Part shown: positions 1 through 9,031 of the stretch, one piece after another
Position numbering within the stretch: the stretch's first letter is position 1
Layout of the letters: every line of letters begins with the position of its first letter
Assembly (NCBI GenBank): GCA_030526455.1
Contig: JAUNCU010000013.1
Location: 1 to 28,568 of the forward strand
Direction of reading: 5' to 3'
From: Bacteroidales bacterium
GTDB lineage: Bacteria; Bacteroidota; Bacteroidia; Bacteroidales; Muribaculaceae
Length of the DNA: 28,568 nt
Position numbers and translations under genes: made by a program
Notes under the pieces: generated by a model
Databases searched by the model: none
The model's input: the letters and a program-made list of their open reading frames with translations, nothing else
Told to the model about the DNA's origin: nothing

Positions 1-14
1 AACTGGTTGAAAAC

Positions 15-44
15 TGGGTAACGCGTGATTTGGGTAACGCATGA
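15..44. repeat. Short tandem duplication, two 14-bp units
   Basis: Two nearly identical 14-bp units (TGGGTAACGCGTGA at 15-28 and TGGGTAACGCATGA at 31-44) lie in tandem with a 16-bp period. They are in the non-coding stretch downstream of the GLUG gene. No function is visible. Confidence 0.5.
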
Positions 45-52
45 CGAAAACA

Positions 53-72
53 GGACGCGATGTATCGCGTCC
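53..72. repeat. Palindromic dispersed repeat (GGACGCGAT type)
   Basis: The arms GGACGCGAT (53-61) and ATCGCGTCC (64-72) are perfect reverse complements, followed by CTACCA. The same palindrome occurs again around 22,632-22,726 in an unrelated intergenic region, so this is a dispersed intergenic repeat and not a gene-specific terminator. It resembles REP-like elements in being short, GC-rich and intergenic. Confidence 0.75.
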
Positions 73-149
73 CTACCATGAATTTCCTATTTTTTGGCGT
101 GTTTTTGCATTTTGACATATCCTCCTTTGTGCTTTGGCTGGTGTGGGCG

Positions 150-190
150 AATAATAAAATGGGCGGCCTCAGGTGTTGCGAGGTCGCCCA
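150..190 (-). terminator. Rho-independent terminator of the GLUG gene
   Basis: Arms at 160-170 and 180-190 (TGGGCGGCCTC / GAGGTCGCCCA) pair over 11 bp with one G-T wobble and a 9-nt loop. On the minus strand the hairpin is followed by the U-rich ATTTTATTAT (150-159 complement). It lies about 70 bp downstream of the stop of the 2,100-residue gene. Confidence 0.8.
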
Positions 191-260
191 TTGTGTTTAG
201 GGAGTGATTATTTTCGGGAAAACATCGCGGGGGATGTTTTCTTTCACATCTAGGGGAGGA

Positions 261-3200
261 TTAGTTGCGAAGTTTGATGGCCTTCATAGTGCCGTCGGTG
301 TACTTGCGCACGATGATGTAGAGTTGACCGTCGGCCTTTGCAGGCTTTTCTACCTTCACACCTGCTACGGTGTAGTAGGCTTCGCTGAGCACGGTCTTGG
401 CATCTACGTCGTTAACGCCAGTAGGACCTTCTTCCACCTTGAGGTTGAGGTGCCAGAGCACTTCGTCTTCCTGATCGTCGTCGTAACCCATTGCGGTGAG
501 CACTACAGCCACTTCGCAAGGTTCGGTAACGGTGACGTTGTTACCTTCGATTACCACGATTTCGCTTGAAGGATACCATTCCACGTTGGCTGGAGTGCCC
601 ACGTTGAACTTGTTCTTCTGTACGCAAGCGAAAGAGTCGCCTTCTGCGAGCACAACGGCTGCTGCGTGAGCCTGAACGCGTCCTTCATTCACTGCGATAG
701 CGGGAACTTGGAATGCATATTCTGCACCCACCCATGCAGGAGTGCCATCGGCTGGAGCGCCCATGCCACCCACTACTGGGTTGAGGTCGGTGTTCACGAG
801 TTCGTTCACTGAGAGGCCAGTGCCGATGAGGTTGTAGTCGCCACAACTTGCGCCTTCACCGAGATGGCTCATATCGCTGAGGTAATATGAGTTTTCGCAA
901 GTGTTGTTGTCGCCCCAGTACTTGGCTTCGTTGCCTGCTTCAGTACCCACGAGAGCACCACCACAGCCTTCCTTAGCCGAGATAGAACCGATGTTCACGC
1001 AATTGGTGAGGCGGGTGCGAACTGCTGTAGCGTAGTAACTTGGAGAGCCCACGATACCACCCACGCGCACTTGACCGGTGATGTTACCAGCGTTGAAGCA
1101 GTTGGTGAGGTTAGCGTAAGCGCCACCTGCGATACCACCCACGCCGTAGTTGTTGGTAGCGGCGGTAGAAGTGGTGGCGATGTTACCGATGTTCACACAG
1201 CCTTCGATGATGGAACTAGCGTTGGCATTGTTGCCCACGATACCACCGGCATTGTATTGAGCCACGGTCACGTTACCGAAGTTGATACAGTTGGTGAGCA
1301 CGCTGTTGGCGCCAGTAAATGTGTAGCAGATACCTGCTGCACCCCAGAGGCCTTGCTCGATATCGCCCTTGTTCACGCAACTGTCGATGGTCACGTAGTT
1401 GCTTACGTAGGCCACGATACCTGCGATTTGCTGAGCGGCAGAGGTGATGTTACCCTTGTTCACACAGCCCTTGAACTCTACTGGATAAGTAGCGTTGGCC
1501 GAGCCCTTGTAGTAACCAGCGATACCGGCGGTGTACACACTCTTGGTGTTGGTGATGTAACCGGTGTTCACGCAGTGGTCGAATACTGAACCTGGGCTGT
1601 AGAATGCTGCGATACCAGCCATCGACGAAGAAGATACTGCGGCAGTGGCAGTGGCGGTGATGTCGGCATTGTTCACACACTCGATGTAGTGGCAAACGTT
1701 GTTGCCGGCAGTGGTGCCCTGGAGGGCAGTGATACCACCGAGGATAGCGTTACCCTTCACTTCGCCGTTGTTCACGCAGCGGTCGAACACGTAGGTGAAG
1801 CCACCGGCCTTGCCAGCACAGTTGGCCACGATACCTGCTGAAGAGCCAGCGAGGATTTCGCCATTGTTCACACATTCAGAGAATGTGGCTGGGAGAGCAC
1901 CTGCAGCGATACCTGCGCAGTAGCCAGCAGCCACTGTAGAAGAAACCTTGCCATTGTTCACACACTTGTTGAACACTGAAGTTTCATATACGTAACCTGC
2001 GATACCACCGCAGTAAGCGGCAGCCGAGGCGATTTCGCCATCGTTCACACATTCGTTGAGCGTAGCACCTTGGTAAACGTAGGCGGCGATACCTGCACTG
2101 TAGGTAGCGATACCAGTCACCTTACCGGTGTTCTTCACGTTGTTGAGCGTACCGTAGAGTTTACCTACTACGCCACCCACGTAACCGAGTTTTGTAGTAC
2201 CCTTAGCGCCACCGAGGCCGCCAGTGATGTTGCCGGCAGCAGTGATGTTGCTCACTACAGCGTCGGCTGCGATAGTGCCGAAGAGAGCACCTTCGCCAGC
2301 AATCTTGGTGGTGTGTTCGTAGCCCTTTACGCTGAAGTTCTTACCGTCGAGGTTACCAGCGAAAGCGGTAACGCCGTCGGCGCCGAGAGGAATGATGTCT
2401 TCGTTGTGGTTAGCGAAGTCGATGTCGTTCATCACAGCCACATATTCGCCTTCGAGGGTGTTGGCAGTCTTGCTCATGAAGTTGGCCAGAGCGTTCCACT
2501 CGGCTGGAGTGGTGATGCGCCATGGGTCTTCAGCAGTACCGCTACCCTGGAGAGGATTAGTGGGCAGTGCAGAGATAGTAATAATCTTCACAAAGTCGCC
2601 GCTTACGATGGTGAGCGTGTCGTTCACCACTTCTTCGGTGCTTGGAATGCCCTTGAGCACGTTGCCTTCGAGGGCGAACTTAGTGCCTTGAGCGAGCGAA
2701 GCAGTAGCGCCAGTGATGGTAGCGTCGGCAGTGAGGTTCTTCACGGTCACGCCAGTAGGAATCATCACCTTAGCGGCTGCAGCAGCCTGTACCATAGGTT
2801 CGTCGGCAAATGCCTTGAGCACTGGATACTTGCCAGCCTCGAATTTCCAGATGTTGGTGTCGAAGCCTTCAAGGGCAGTGCCTGAGGTGAGAACGCTAGT
2901 TTCCACGCCGTTCATGCCAGCGTGAGGAGCGTTGGCATCGGCAGGAATGTCGAGGATTTGAACATCCCAGTAGTTGCCTGAGATTTCTTCAGAAGTACTC
3001 TGCGATTCACCACCGGCCATAGCGCCATTGGTAGCGGCATCGGGAGAGTAAGCAGTACCGAAGTTCACGCAGTTGATCATATCGTTGCGATAGTAACTTG
3101 TGGTGCTTGTAGCGGCTACAGGACCCCAGTAGCCAGTGATACCACCGGCGCGCTTGATTTGAGCAGTCACTGTACCAGCGTTCACACAGTTCACAAACTT

Positions 3201-6200
3201 ACCGCCCGATGAAGAAGTACCGGAAATACCACCGGCCGACTGCAGTTGAGTAGCATAGTTGGTGGCGAGTTGACGGATTTCGATGCGGCCCACGTTCATA
3301 GCGTTTTCGATGAGACCGGTGTTCGCACCTACGATACCACCAGTTTGGCCATAACCGCCCACCACATTACCTGCGTTGAAGCAGTCTTTCATCTTACCGT
3401 CTTTGAGGTTCTGACCCACAACGCCGCCAATCCAGCAAGAGTTACCCATCACGTCGGCATAGTTGCGGCAGTTTTCTACCACACCACTGCTGTAACCTAC
3501 CACAGCACCTGAAGATGCATAGAAGTGGAGGTCGCAGTCGGCTGCGATGTTCACGTTCTTAACCGAACCGTCGGCAGCGAGGCGGCCTACGAGACCCTTG
3601 TAGCCCTTACTTGCAGAGGTGTTGATAGTGCCCCAAGTGGTTTCGGTGCCAGGAGTGCTCCACACCACATTGTTGAATTTCATCTTGTGGATGAAGTGGC
3701 CGTCGCCATCGAGGTGACCTGAGAAGTAGTTGTGAGCGTCGTCGGCGTCGGAGCAGATGCCGAGGAATGCTTCATCGAGTTCGAGGTCGATGTCGTTAGC
3801 GATCTTGAAGTAAGTGTCGGGGAAGAGTTGCTTCTTCACTGTGGTGAGTTGAGAGAGCAGGATGAGGTCGGCCTTAGTCTTGATCAGGTAAGGCTCTTCG
3901 GCTGTACCAGCGCCTTCGTAAGGCATTGGAGCCACCTTCATGATGCGATAGTAGTTGCCCACTGCGTTGGTGAAGAAGATGGTGTCGTTACCAAATGCGC
4001 TTTCTTCGTTGAGCACGATTTGGCCATTGCTGATGCTTGCATAGTAACCCTTGAGATAGAGGTTGCCTTCCTTGTAGAAGCCTACGGCTACTGAAGGATC
4101 GGCATTCACTGCAGCGTTCTTAGTGAACTTGTCGAAAGTGGCACCCTGTGGCATTACCACTGCAGCGCCGGCGAGTTTAGCGGCGTCGAGAGCGGCAAAA
4201 CTCTTGAGCACTGGGTAGCGGCCAGCGGTGAACGCCCACTTTTGAGCGTCGAAACCGGCAGGACCGTTAGCACCCACGAGGTCTTCGGTGTTCACACCGT
4301 AGCCCGACTTGGTGATGTTGACCACTTGCTTGTCGAAGTACACATTAGTTAATGCAGGGTTAGAACCATCGGCGATGGTACCGATGATTTCGTTGTTCTG
4401 CACTTCGGTCTGCGACTGATACTGGTAAGTTTCAGCCACTACAGTACCGGCAGAATATACGTTGGTGAGGCGTGATGCCACGATAGGATCGTCGGAAGTA
4501 ATACGGTAGTCCATGATGCGGCCCACTGCACCACCGGTTGAGCGAGAAGCCATAGCCTCAACGCGGCCGTTGAAGTGACAGTTTTCGATGTCGCCACGGA
4601 GGAAACCTACGAGACCGCCCACGATGGCACCGCTGGCGTAACCACTGAGTTGACCCACAGCGAAACTGTTCTTAATGGTAGCGCCGGTTGCCCAACCTGC
4701 AAGACCACCCACAGTTTGATACTGAGAGGTGAGCGAGTTGGCGTCGATGATACCCGAGAACCAGCAGTTTTCCATTGAGGTGAGGTAGAGGTTACCAGCC
4801 ACACCACCCACGGGCATACCAGGAGATGAACTGCTCACACCTGCAGTCTGCATTTTCACCTTCTTGGCGTAGCAGTTCACTACAGGACCGTGTGCTTCAC
4901 CAATCACACCGCCAGTGTAGCCATAGAGGCCCTTGATTTGGCAGTTTTCTACGGCAGCGTTCACCACGCTTTGGCCGATACCAGCCACAGCCGCCACACC
5001 ATAGCCAGTGGCTGAGATGGTGGAATTGGTAACGCTCACGTTTTCAATATTACCGAGGGTCCAGCCCACGATAGCGGCAGCCTGGCTGTTCTCGCAGTTG
5101 ATGCTGGCATTGTCGATCTTCACGTTCTTGATCACCGAAACGGTGTCGGCACGACCGAAGAGACCTGCATAAGCGCCCTTCTTGTCGACCACGAGGTTGC
5201 TGATGGTGAAGTTGCCACCATCGAAGGTGCCGGCAAAGATGTGGCTCCAGTCGTCGCCGATAGGAGTGAACTTGTAGCCGCCCATGTCGATGTCGTTGGT
5301 CACACGGAAGTGCTTGCCGAGGTAAGCACGGCAGTATTGTGCAGTGTTAGGAGGAGTGGTGCAGTCGAGTTCGGTGATTTCAGCCACCTTGTCGCTGAGC
5401 AGGATGAGGTGATCGCGGCTCTTGATCAAGTAAGGATTTTCAGCCGTACCTTCACCTTCGAAGTCGGTGACGCTGATGGTGGGATACACGATATCCACAG
5501 CGCCGGTGAGGTTACATTCGTCGTAAGCAGCCACGAGATAACGTGAACCCTGGGCATTGCCGGTCACGACACCCCAGTTGGTCCAGTTGAGTTGCTTGAG
5601 GTCGGTAGCCACCGAGGTCACGGCGTCGTCGGTAGAGAGCGATGCGCCGGTGTCGGTGAACTTGAGGTTGTAACTGTAGAAGTCGCCATACGTAGAGTTG
5701 TAGGCGATGAGCGACGATGGGATGTTGGCGGTCTTGTTGCGATTGAGGTCAATCTTCACAGTCTGGCCATAGTTACCCAGGTTCTTCACTTCCAGTACGT
5801 TTTCGCCCACTTGCTTCATTACCACGCCGTAGGTTTCGAAGGTGCCGTCGGAGTGCTTCTTGCCTTTGAAGGTGGCGTTACACTTTTCAAGTGTAGCGGC
5901 GTTAACGATTGAGAAGTAACTCCAAGAAGTGGCGGTGGCAGAGGCTTTCACGTAAGCGCCCCATGCATTGGCAAAGGCGATGACGCCATCTTGGATAGTG
6001 GCCTCAACAGCGGCGTCGGCAATAGGCTGGCCGGTTGAGAGGTCGGTTTTGGCGAAGAGGATGTCGCCGTAGGTGCCGTGCTGTCCCATCACTTGGCTTG
6101 GGATAGTCACCTTGCCAGTGGCAACGTCGACTTTTGCCTTCACTTCGGTGCCATAGCCGGCCGACCAGAAGTCGGCAATCACGATTGAATCGTTGCCGAG

Positions 6201-6563
6201 CGCTGTGATCGTAACAGCCACACCGTTGTAGCCCGAGGTGAGCAGCGAGGTGCCGGTGAGCACGTAGTTGCCCTCGAGTTCATTCACTGAAGCCACCTTG
6301 CTGGCGACTTTCTTGACGCTCTTTGCAGCGGCGGGAGCGATTTCGGCAGCCGCGGGCTTATAGTTGGCAACAGGCTTGAGTTGGGCTTTGGCGTCGACCG
6401 ATGTGGTCACCGTTTCGCCCTTCACTGCCTTCACCACCTTAGCCACGGGTGCATCCTGGTTGACGGGTGCACAGGCTTGCGAAACGACCTCTTGCGCTTG
6501 AGCGCTGAAGGCTGTGACAGCAATCGCTATCATCAGACTCCAAAAAGATTTCAGTCTTTTCAT
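261..6563 (-). CDS. Giant secreted GLUG-repeat surface protein (2,100 aa)
   Basis: An export signal peptide (charged MKRLK, hydrophobic core, AQA cleavage site) is followed by an N-terminal region to about residue 360. Three blocks then follow, each opened by an EGxGTAExPYLI-like sequence near residues 370, 883 and 1340. Inside the blocks are many 20-25 residue units of the form CVNxGxI...GGIxG, typical of GLUG-motif proteins, which are expected to fold as a beta-helix or beta-solenoid on the cell surface. The last ~45 residues (YYTVAGVKV...YIIVRKYTDGTMKAIKLRN) resemble a type IX secretion C-terminal sorting domain and match the tails of three proteins at 19-24 kb. The start is the ATG directly before the signal peptide; no Shine-Dalgarno is present, as usual in Bacteroidota. 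The M6 protease gene ends 55 bp upstream with no terminator or promoter seen between them, so co-transcription is plausible. An adhesin or glycan/protein-binding role is inferred from the family. Confidence 0.88.
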   Translation of the reverse strand: MKRLKSFWSLMIAIAVTAFSAQAQEVVSQACAPVNQDAPVAKVVKAVKGETVTTSVDAKAQLKPVANYKPAAAEIAPAAAKSVKKVASKVASVNELEGNYVLTGTSLLTSGYNGVAVTITALGNDSIVIADFWSAGYGTEVKAKVDVATGKVTIPSQVMGQHGTYGDILFAKTDLSTGQPIADAAVEATIQDGVIAFANAWGAYVKASATATSWSYFSIVNAATLEKCNATFKGKKHSDGTFETYGVVMKQVGENVLEVKNLGNYGQTVKIDLNRNKTANIPSSLIAYNSTYGDFYSYNLKFTDTGASLSTDDAVTSVATDLKQLNWTNWGVVTGNAQGSRYLVAAYDECNLTGAVDIVYPTISVTDFEGEGTAENPYLIKSRDHLILLSDKVAEITELDCTTPPNTAQYCRAYLGKHFRVTNDIDMGGYKFTPIGDDWSHIFAGTFDGGNFTISNLVVDKKGAYAGLFGRADTVSVIKNVKIDNASINCENSQAAAIVGWTLGNIENVSVTNSTISATGYGVAAVAGIGQSVVNAAVENCQIKGLYGYTGGVIGEAHGPVVNCYAKKVKMQTAGVSSSSPGMPVGGVAGNLYLTSMENCWFSGIIDANSLTSQYQTVGGLAGWATGATIKNSFAVGQLSGYASGAIVGGLVGFLRGDIENCHFNGRVEAMASRSTGGAVGRIMDYRITSDDPIVASRLTNVYSAGTVVAETYQYQSQTEVQNNEIIGTIADGSNPALTNVYFDKQVVNITKSGYGVNTEDLVGANGPAGFDAQKWAFTAGRYPVLKSFAALDAAKLAGAAVVMPQGATFDKFTKNAAVNADPSVAVGFYKEGNLYLKGYYASISNGQIVLNEESAFGNDTIFFTNAVGNYYRIMKVAPMPYEGAGTAEEPYLIKTKADLILLSQLTTVKKQLFPDTYFKIANDIDLELDEAFLGICSDADDAHNYFSGHLDGDGHFIHKMKFNNVVWSTPGTETTWGTINTSASKGYKGLVGRLAADGSVKNVNIAADCDLHFYASSGAVVGYSSGVVENCRNYADVMGNSCWIGGVVGQNLKDGKMKDCFNAGNVVGGYGQTGGIVGANTGLIENAMNVGRIEIRQLATNYATQLQSAGGISGTSSSGGKFVNCVNAGTVTAQIKRAGGITGYWGPVAATSTTSYYRNDMINCVNFGTAYSPDAATNGAMAGGESQSTSEEISGNYWDVQILDIPADANAPHAGMNGVETSVLTSGTALEGFDTNIWKFEAGKYPVLKAFADEPMVQAAAAAKVMIPTGVTVKNLTADATITGATASLAQGTKFALEGNVLKGIPSTEEVVNDTLTIVSGDFVKIITISALPTNPLQGSGTAEDPWRITTPAEWNALANFMSKTANTLEGEYVAVMNDIDFANHNEDIIPLGADGVTAFAGNLDGKNFSVKGYEHTTKIAGEGALFGTIAADAVVSNITAAGNITGGLGGAKGTTKLGYVGGVVGKLYGTLNNVKNTGKVTGIATYSAGIAAYVYQGATLNECVNDGEIASAAAYCGGIAGYVYETSVFNKCVNNGKVSSTVAAGYCAGIAAGALPATFSECVNNGEILAGSSAGIVANCAGKAGGFTYVFDRCVNNGEVKGNAILGGITALQGTTAGNNVCHYIECVNNADITATATAAVSSSSMAGIAAFYSPGSVFDHCVNTGYITNTKSVYTAGIAGYYKGSANATYPVEFKGCVNKGNITSAAQQIAGIVAYVSNYVTIDSCVNKGDIEQGLWGAAGICYTFTGANSVLTNCINFGNVTVAQYNAGGIVGNNANASSIIEGCVNIGNIATTSTAATNNYGVGGIAGGAYANLTNCFNAGNITGQVRVGGIVGSPSYYATAVRTRLTNCVNIGSISAKEGCGGALVGTEAGNEAKYWGDNNTCENSYYLSDMSHLGEGASCGDYNLIGTGLSVNELVNTDLNPVVGGMGAPADGTPAWVGAEYAFQVPAIAVNEGRVQAHAAAVVLAEGDSFACVQKNKFNVGTPANVEWYPSSEIVVIEGNNVTVTEPCEVAVVLTAMGYDDDQEDEVLWHLNLKVEEGPTGVNDVDAKTVLSEAYYTVAGVKVEKPAKADGQLYIIVRKYTDGTMKAIKLRN

Positions 6564-6618
6564 CTTGTGTTGTGAATTTAGTTAATAAAAAGAGTTAATT
6601 ATAAAATTTGTGATGTAT

Positions 6619-8844
6619 TTATTTCAGAATCATGTTAATAAGCATGGTCACGTCGCTCACGTCCACATTGCCGTTTCCGTCCACGTCGCAGGCGTCGGTG
6701 ATGGCGGCATTGCCCAGCACCACGTTCACGAGATAGGTGACGTCGCTCACGTCCACGCTGCCGTTGCCGTCGATGTCGCCCACGATGGCGGGTTCATCCT
6801 GTGCCACGGTGAAGGTGACGTCGTCTACGTAGCAATTCACGCTGGTGCTGCCGGTGTATTCGGTGATGCGCACCTGGGTGCCTTGTTCAAACACTTTGGT
6901 GAACGAGATTTTTGCGTTCTCGCCCGCCGCCACGCTCACGCTCTCCATGCCGTTGTCGTCGGCCACGATGGTCCACAGCGTCGACCCGGGTTTGCAGATG
7001 TGGGTGCGTACCACCGTCGATGAGGTGGTGGGGTTGAAGAAGGTGAAGGAGAAGGCGCTCGACTCCCAAGGAAGCGCGCCAGTGGCGAGTTCGCTGCCAC
7101 GCAGCATAGCGCATGAGCGGGTGCCATTGCCGGTGCCTTCGCCCGAGGTGGCCACGATCTTCGAGGCGGCCTTGCCGGTTTTGAGCGTCCAGGTGGTGAA
7201 CTTGCCTTCCACGGTGCGCGTGGTGGTGGTGCTCACGGCCATGTCCTCAAAGTCTTCTACGAAGTCCTGGAAGCGCTGCACGTCGAGGTGGAAACTCACC
7301 GAGCCGTCGGTGGCGTTGCGCGCTATGCTGGAGAGGCTGTAATCGCTTTTGCGACCGGTCCACGAGCAGAGGCTGGGTGTGGTTTCGTTGTTGATGGCGG
7401 TGATGCCCTGCGAGCCGGGGAAGGGGTCGGAAGCCGAGTCGGTGGTGCCGCTGGCGGCGCGAAGCAGTTGATAGAGCGGATGGGCGGCCGTGGCGTTGGC
7501 ACGGTTGTTTTCCCACGCGGTGGCATTGGTAGAATCCACGCGCCACACGAGCAGACCCTCGCCAGGGAGATAGGCGTCGAAGCCTTCCTTCTTGCGGGTT
7601 TCGAGCAGGAAGTACTCGTCGGCCACGTTGCTGTCGATGCGGTAGCCCTTGTTGTGGCTGCTGATGGGTGGCACGGTGTAATTGCCCTTGCGGGTGAGTG
7701 TTTCGGGGGTGATGAAGCCTGCGGCATAGCGCTCGTAGGTGCTGTAGAGGCAAGGAGTGCGGCTCTGGTTGAGGTAACTGCCTTGCGCCATCAGGCTCCA
7801 CTTGCCGGGCGTAACGCAGGTGCCACCGGTCGTGCCGTCGGTGTCGTAGAGGTCGGCAACGCCCAGCACGTGGCTAAACTCGTGGCAAATGGTGCCTATG
7901 CCGTCGATGGTCTTCGACTCGGGGCGGCTGAAGAGTTCGGTGGAACAGGCGTAGCGGCCAAACGACACGCCGTCGAGCGACTTCGACATGATCGACGAAG
8001 CGTGAGGCCACAGCAGGCGGCTGTCGTTGCCCGAGAAGTTGCTGCCGCCGCCCGCAAACACGAAGTACACCATGTCCACAGTGCCGTTGCGGTCGCGGTC
8101 GTAGTCTTTATAGTTCACCAGCGCATCGGCGGCATCGAGGGCGGCTGTCACCAGCGAGGCTGCATTGTTGCGGCCATCGTATTGCGAATAGTCGATGGTC
8201 ACGGGACCCACCACGTCGAATACGGGGTCGAACTCGCCCGCCGAACTGGCGTAGAAATAGTCGCGCACCGAACCGGTGTAGGGGATCAACTCGGGGAACA
8301 TGGCGTTGCTCATAAAGCCCTCGTAGTCATGCTTGTTGATCATGTCGTTGAACAGCGTGTGAGCGTCGTCGTACACGAATTGGCAGTCGTTGAACTGCAC
8401 CAGAATCACCAGTCCACGGAAGTTTTTGTAGTCGTAGTGCCCCGTCATGCCGTGCAGGCGGTGCTTGGCACGCTTAGCGGCGATGGTCCTGGCGTCGGGG
8501 GTGAGATGGCGCACGGTGGCACGAAGCAGCGAAGTTTCAGCCGCCGAGCGCATAGCCACATCGTGGGCCACCACGGTGCCGGCACGCAGCACTGCGCCAT
8601 CGAGCACTGCATATTTATAGAAGCCGTCGGCGTCATCCTTCACGATGGTGTAGCCATCGGCGGTAGTTACATAGTTAAACCACTCATCGCCATGCAGATT
8701 TACGGTGAGCGAGGTGCCATCGGGCTGACGCACCACAGCAGGGTCGGGGCAAGCCACCACGGCCTTTGCAACGTGAGCGGTGCCCATAAGCAGCAGTGCT
8801 GCTATAGTATTCTTTATGAATCTACTAAGTTGAATTCTTCCCAT
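6619..8844 (-). CDS. Secreted M6-like metalloprotease with dockerin-like C-terminus
   Basis: A 741-residue zinc peptidase of the M6 (immune inhibitor A-like) type. The catalytic motif HEFSHVLGVAD is at residues 321-331, giving zinc ligands His321 and His325, catalytic Glu322 and Asp331 in HExxHxxGxxD. The N-terminal segment GDEWFNYVTTADGYTIV (about 52-68) is the pro-region signature seen in M6-domain proteins. Residues 688-741 hold two EF-hand-like dockerin repeats (GDIDGNGSVDVSDVTYLVN and DVDGNGNVDVSDVTMLIN). The frame is open further upstream to 8964, but the ATG at 8844 starts a proper signal peptide (MGRIQLSRFIKNTIAALLLM), and the likely promoter box at 8906-8913 lies inside the longer version, so the shorter start is chosen. 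Likely secreted or surface-bound protein degradation; the substrate is unknown. The GLUG gene follows by 55 bp. Confidence 0.9.
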   Translation of the reverse strand: MGRIQLSRFIKNTIAALLLMGTAHVAKAVVACPDPAVVRQPDGTSLTVNLHGDEWFNYVTTADGYTIVKDDADGFYKYAVLDGAVLRAGTVVAHDVAMRSAAETSLLRATVRHLTPDARTIAAKRAKHRLHGMTGHYDYKNFRGLVILVQFNDCQFVYDDAHTLFNDMINKHDYEGFMSNAMFPELIPYTGSVRDYFYASSAGEFDPVFDVVGPVTIDYSQYDGRNNAASLVTAALDAADALVNYKDYDRDRNGTVDMVYFVFAGGGSNFSGNDSRLLWPHASSIMSKSLDGVSFGRYACSTELFSRPESKTIDGIGTICHEFSHVLGVADLYDTDGTTGGTCVTPGKWSLMAQGSYLNQSRTPCLYSTYERYAAGFITPETLTRKGNYTVPPISSHNKGYRIDSNVADEYFLLETRKKEGFDAYLPGEGLLVWRVDSTNATAWENNRANATAAHPLYQLLRAASGTTDSASDPFPGSQGITAINNETTPSLCSWTGRKSDYSLSSIARNATDGSVSFHLDVQRFQDFVEDFEDMAVSTTTTRTVEGKFTTWTLKTGKAASKIVATSGEGTGNGTRSCAMLRGSELATGALPWESSAFSFTFFNPTTSSTVVRTHICKPGSTLWTIVADDNGMESVSVAAGENAKISFTKVFEQGTQVRITEYTGSTSVNCYVDDVTFTVAQDEPAIVGDIDGNGSVDVSDVTYLVNVVLGNAAITDACDVDGNGNVDVSDVTMLINMILK

Positions 8845-8905
8845 AATCAAAAAAAATCGGAGATAAAAAGCGTTGAACATTTCAACAGAACAGCAATCCG
8901 ATGCC

Positions 8906-8913
8906 CAAAGGTA
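8906..8913 (-). promoter_or_regulatory. Predicted -7 box of the M6 protease gene
   Basis: The minus strand reads TACCTTTG, an exact fit to the Bacteroidota -7 consensus TAnnTTTG, about 60 bp before the chosen start. The TTTG at 8929-8932 is only 15 bp away, shorter than the usual 19-21, so the -33 element is uncertain. Confidence 0.5.
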
Positions 8914-9031
8914 CGAAAAAAAAACCATCAAACCATCATAAAATTCTATAAAAATGCAATCCATCCTCCCCTATTCTCGGCATTATGCCAGCGAAAAGGG
9001 GCTAGGAGCAGCAATAGGGCGGCTTTTCTGG

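Noticed and set aside
261..6563. Possible CRISPR-like or tandem array from the regular GTTCACxCA motifs in the GLUG gene
   Set aside because: These are codons of the repeated CVNxG protein motif (reverse complement of TGxGTGAAC) in a continuous reading frame, with irregular spacing.
8960..9031. Possible terminator after the beta-barrel gene (CCCCT/AGGGG with inner GGCA/TGCC)
   Set aside because: The stem is interrupted and no U-run follows on the minus strand, so it was not listed.
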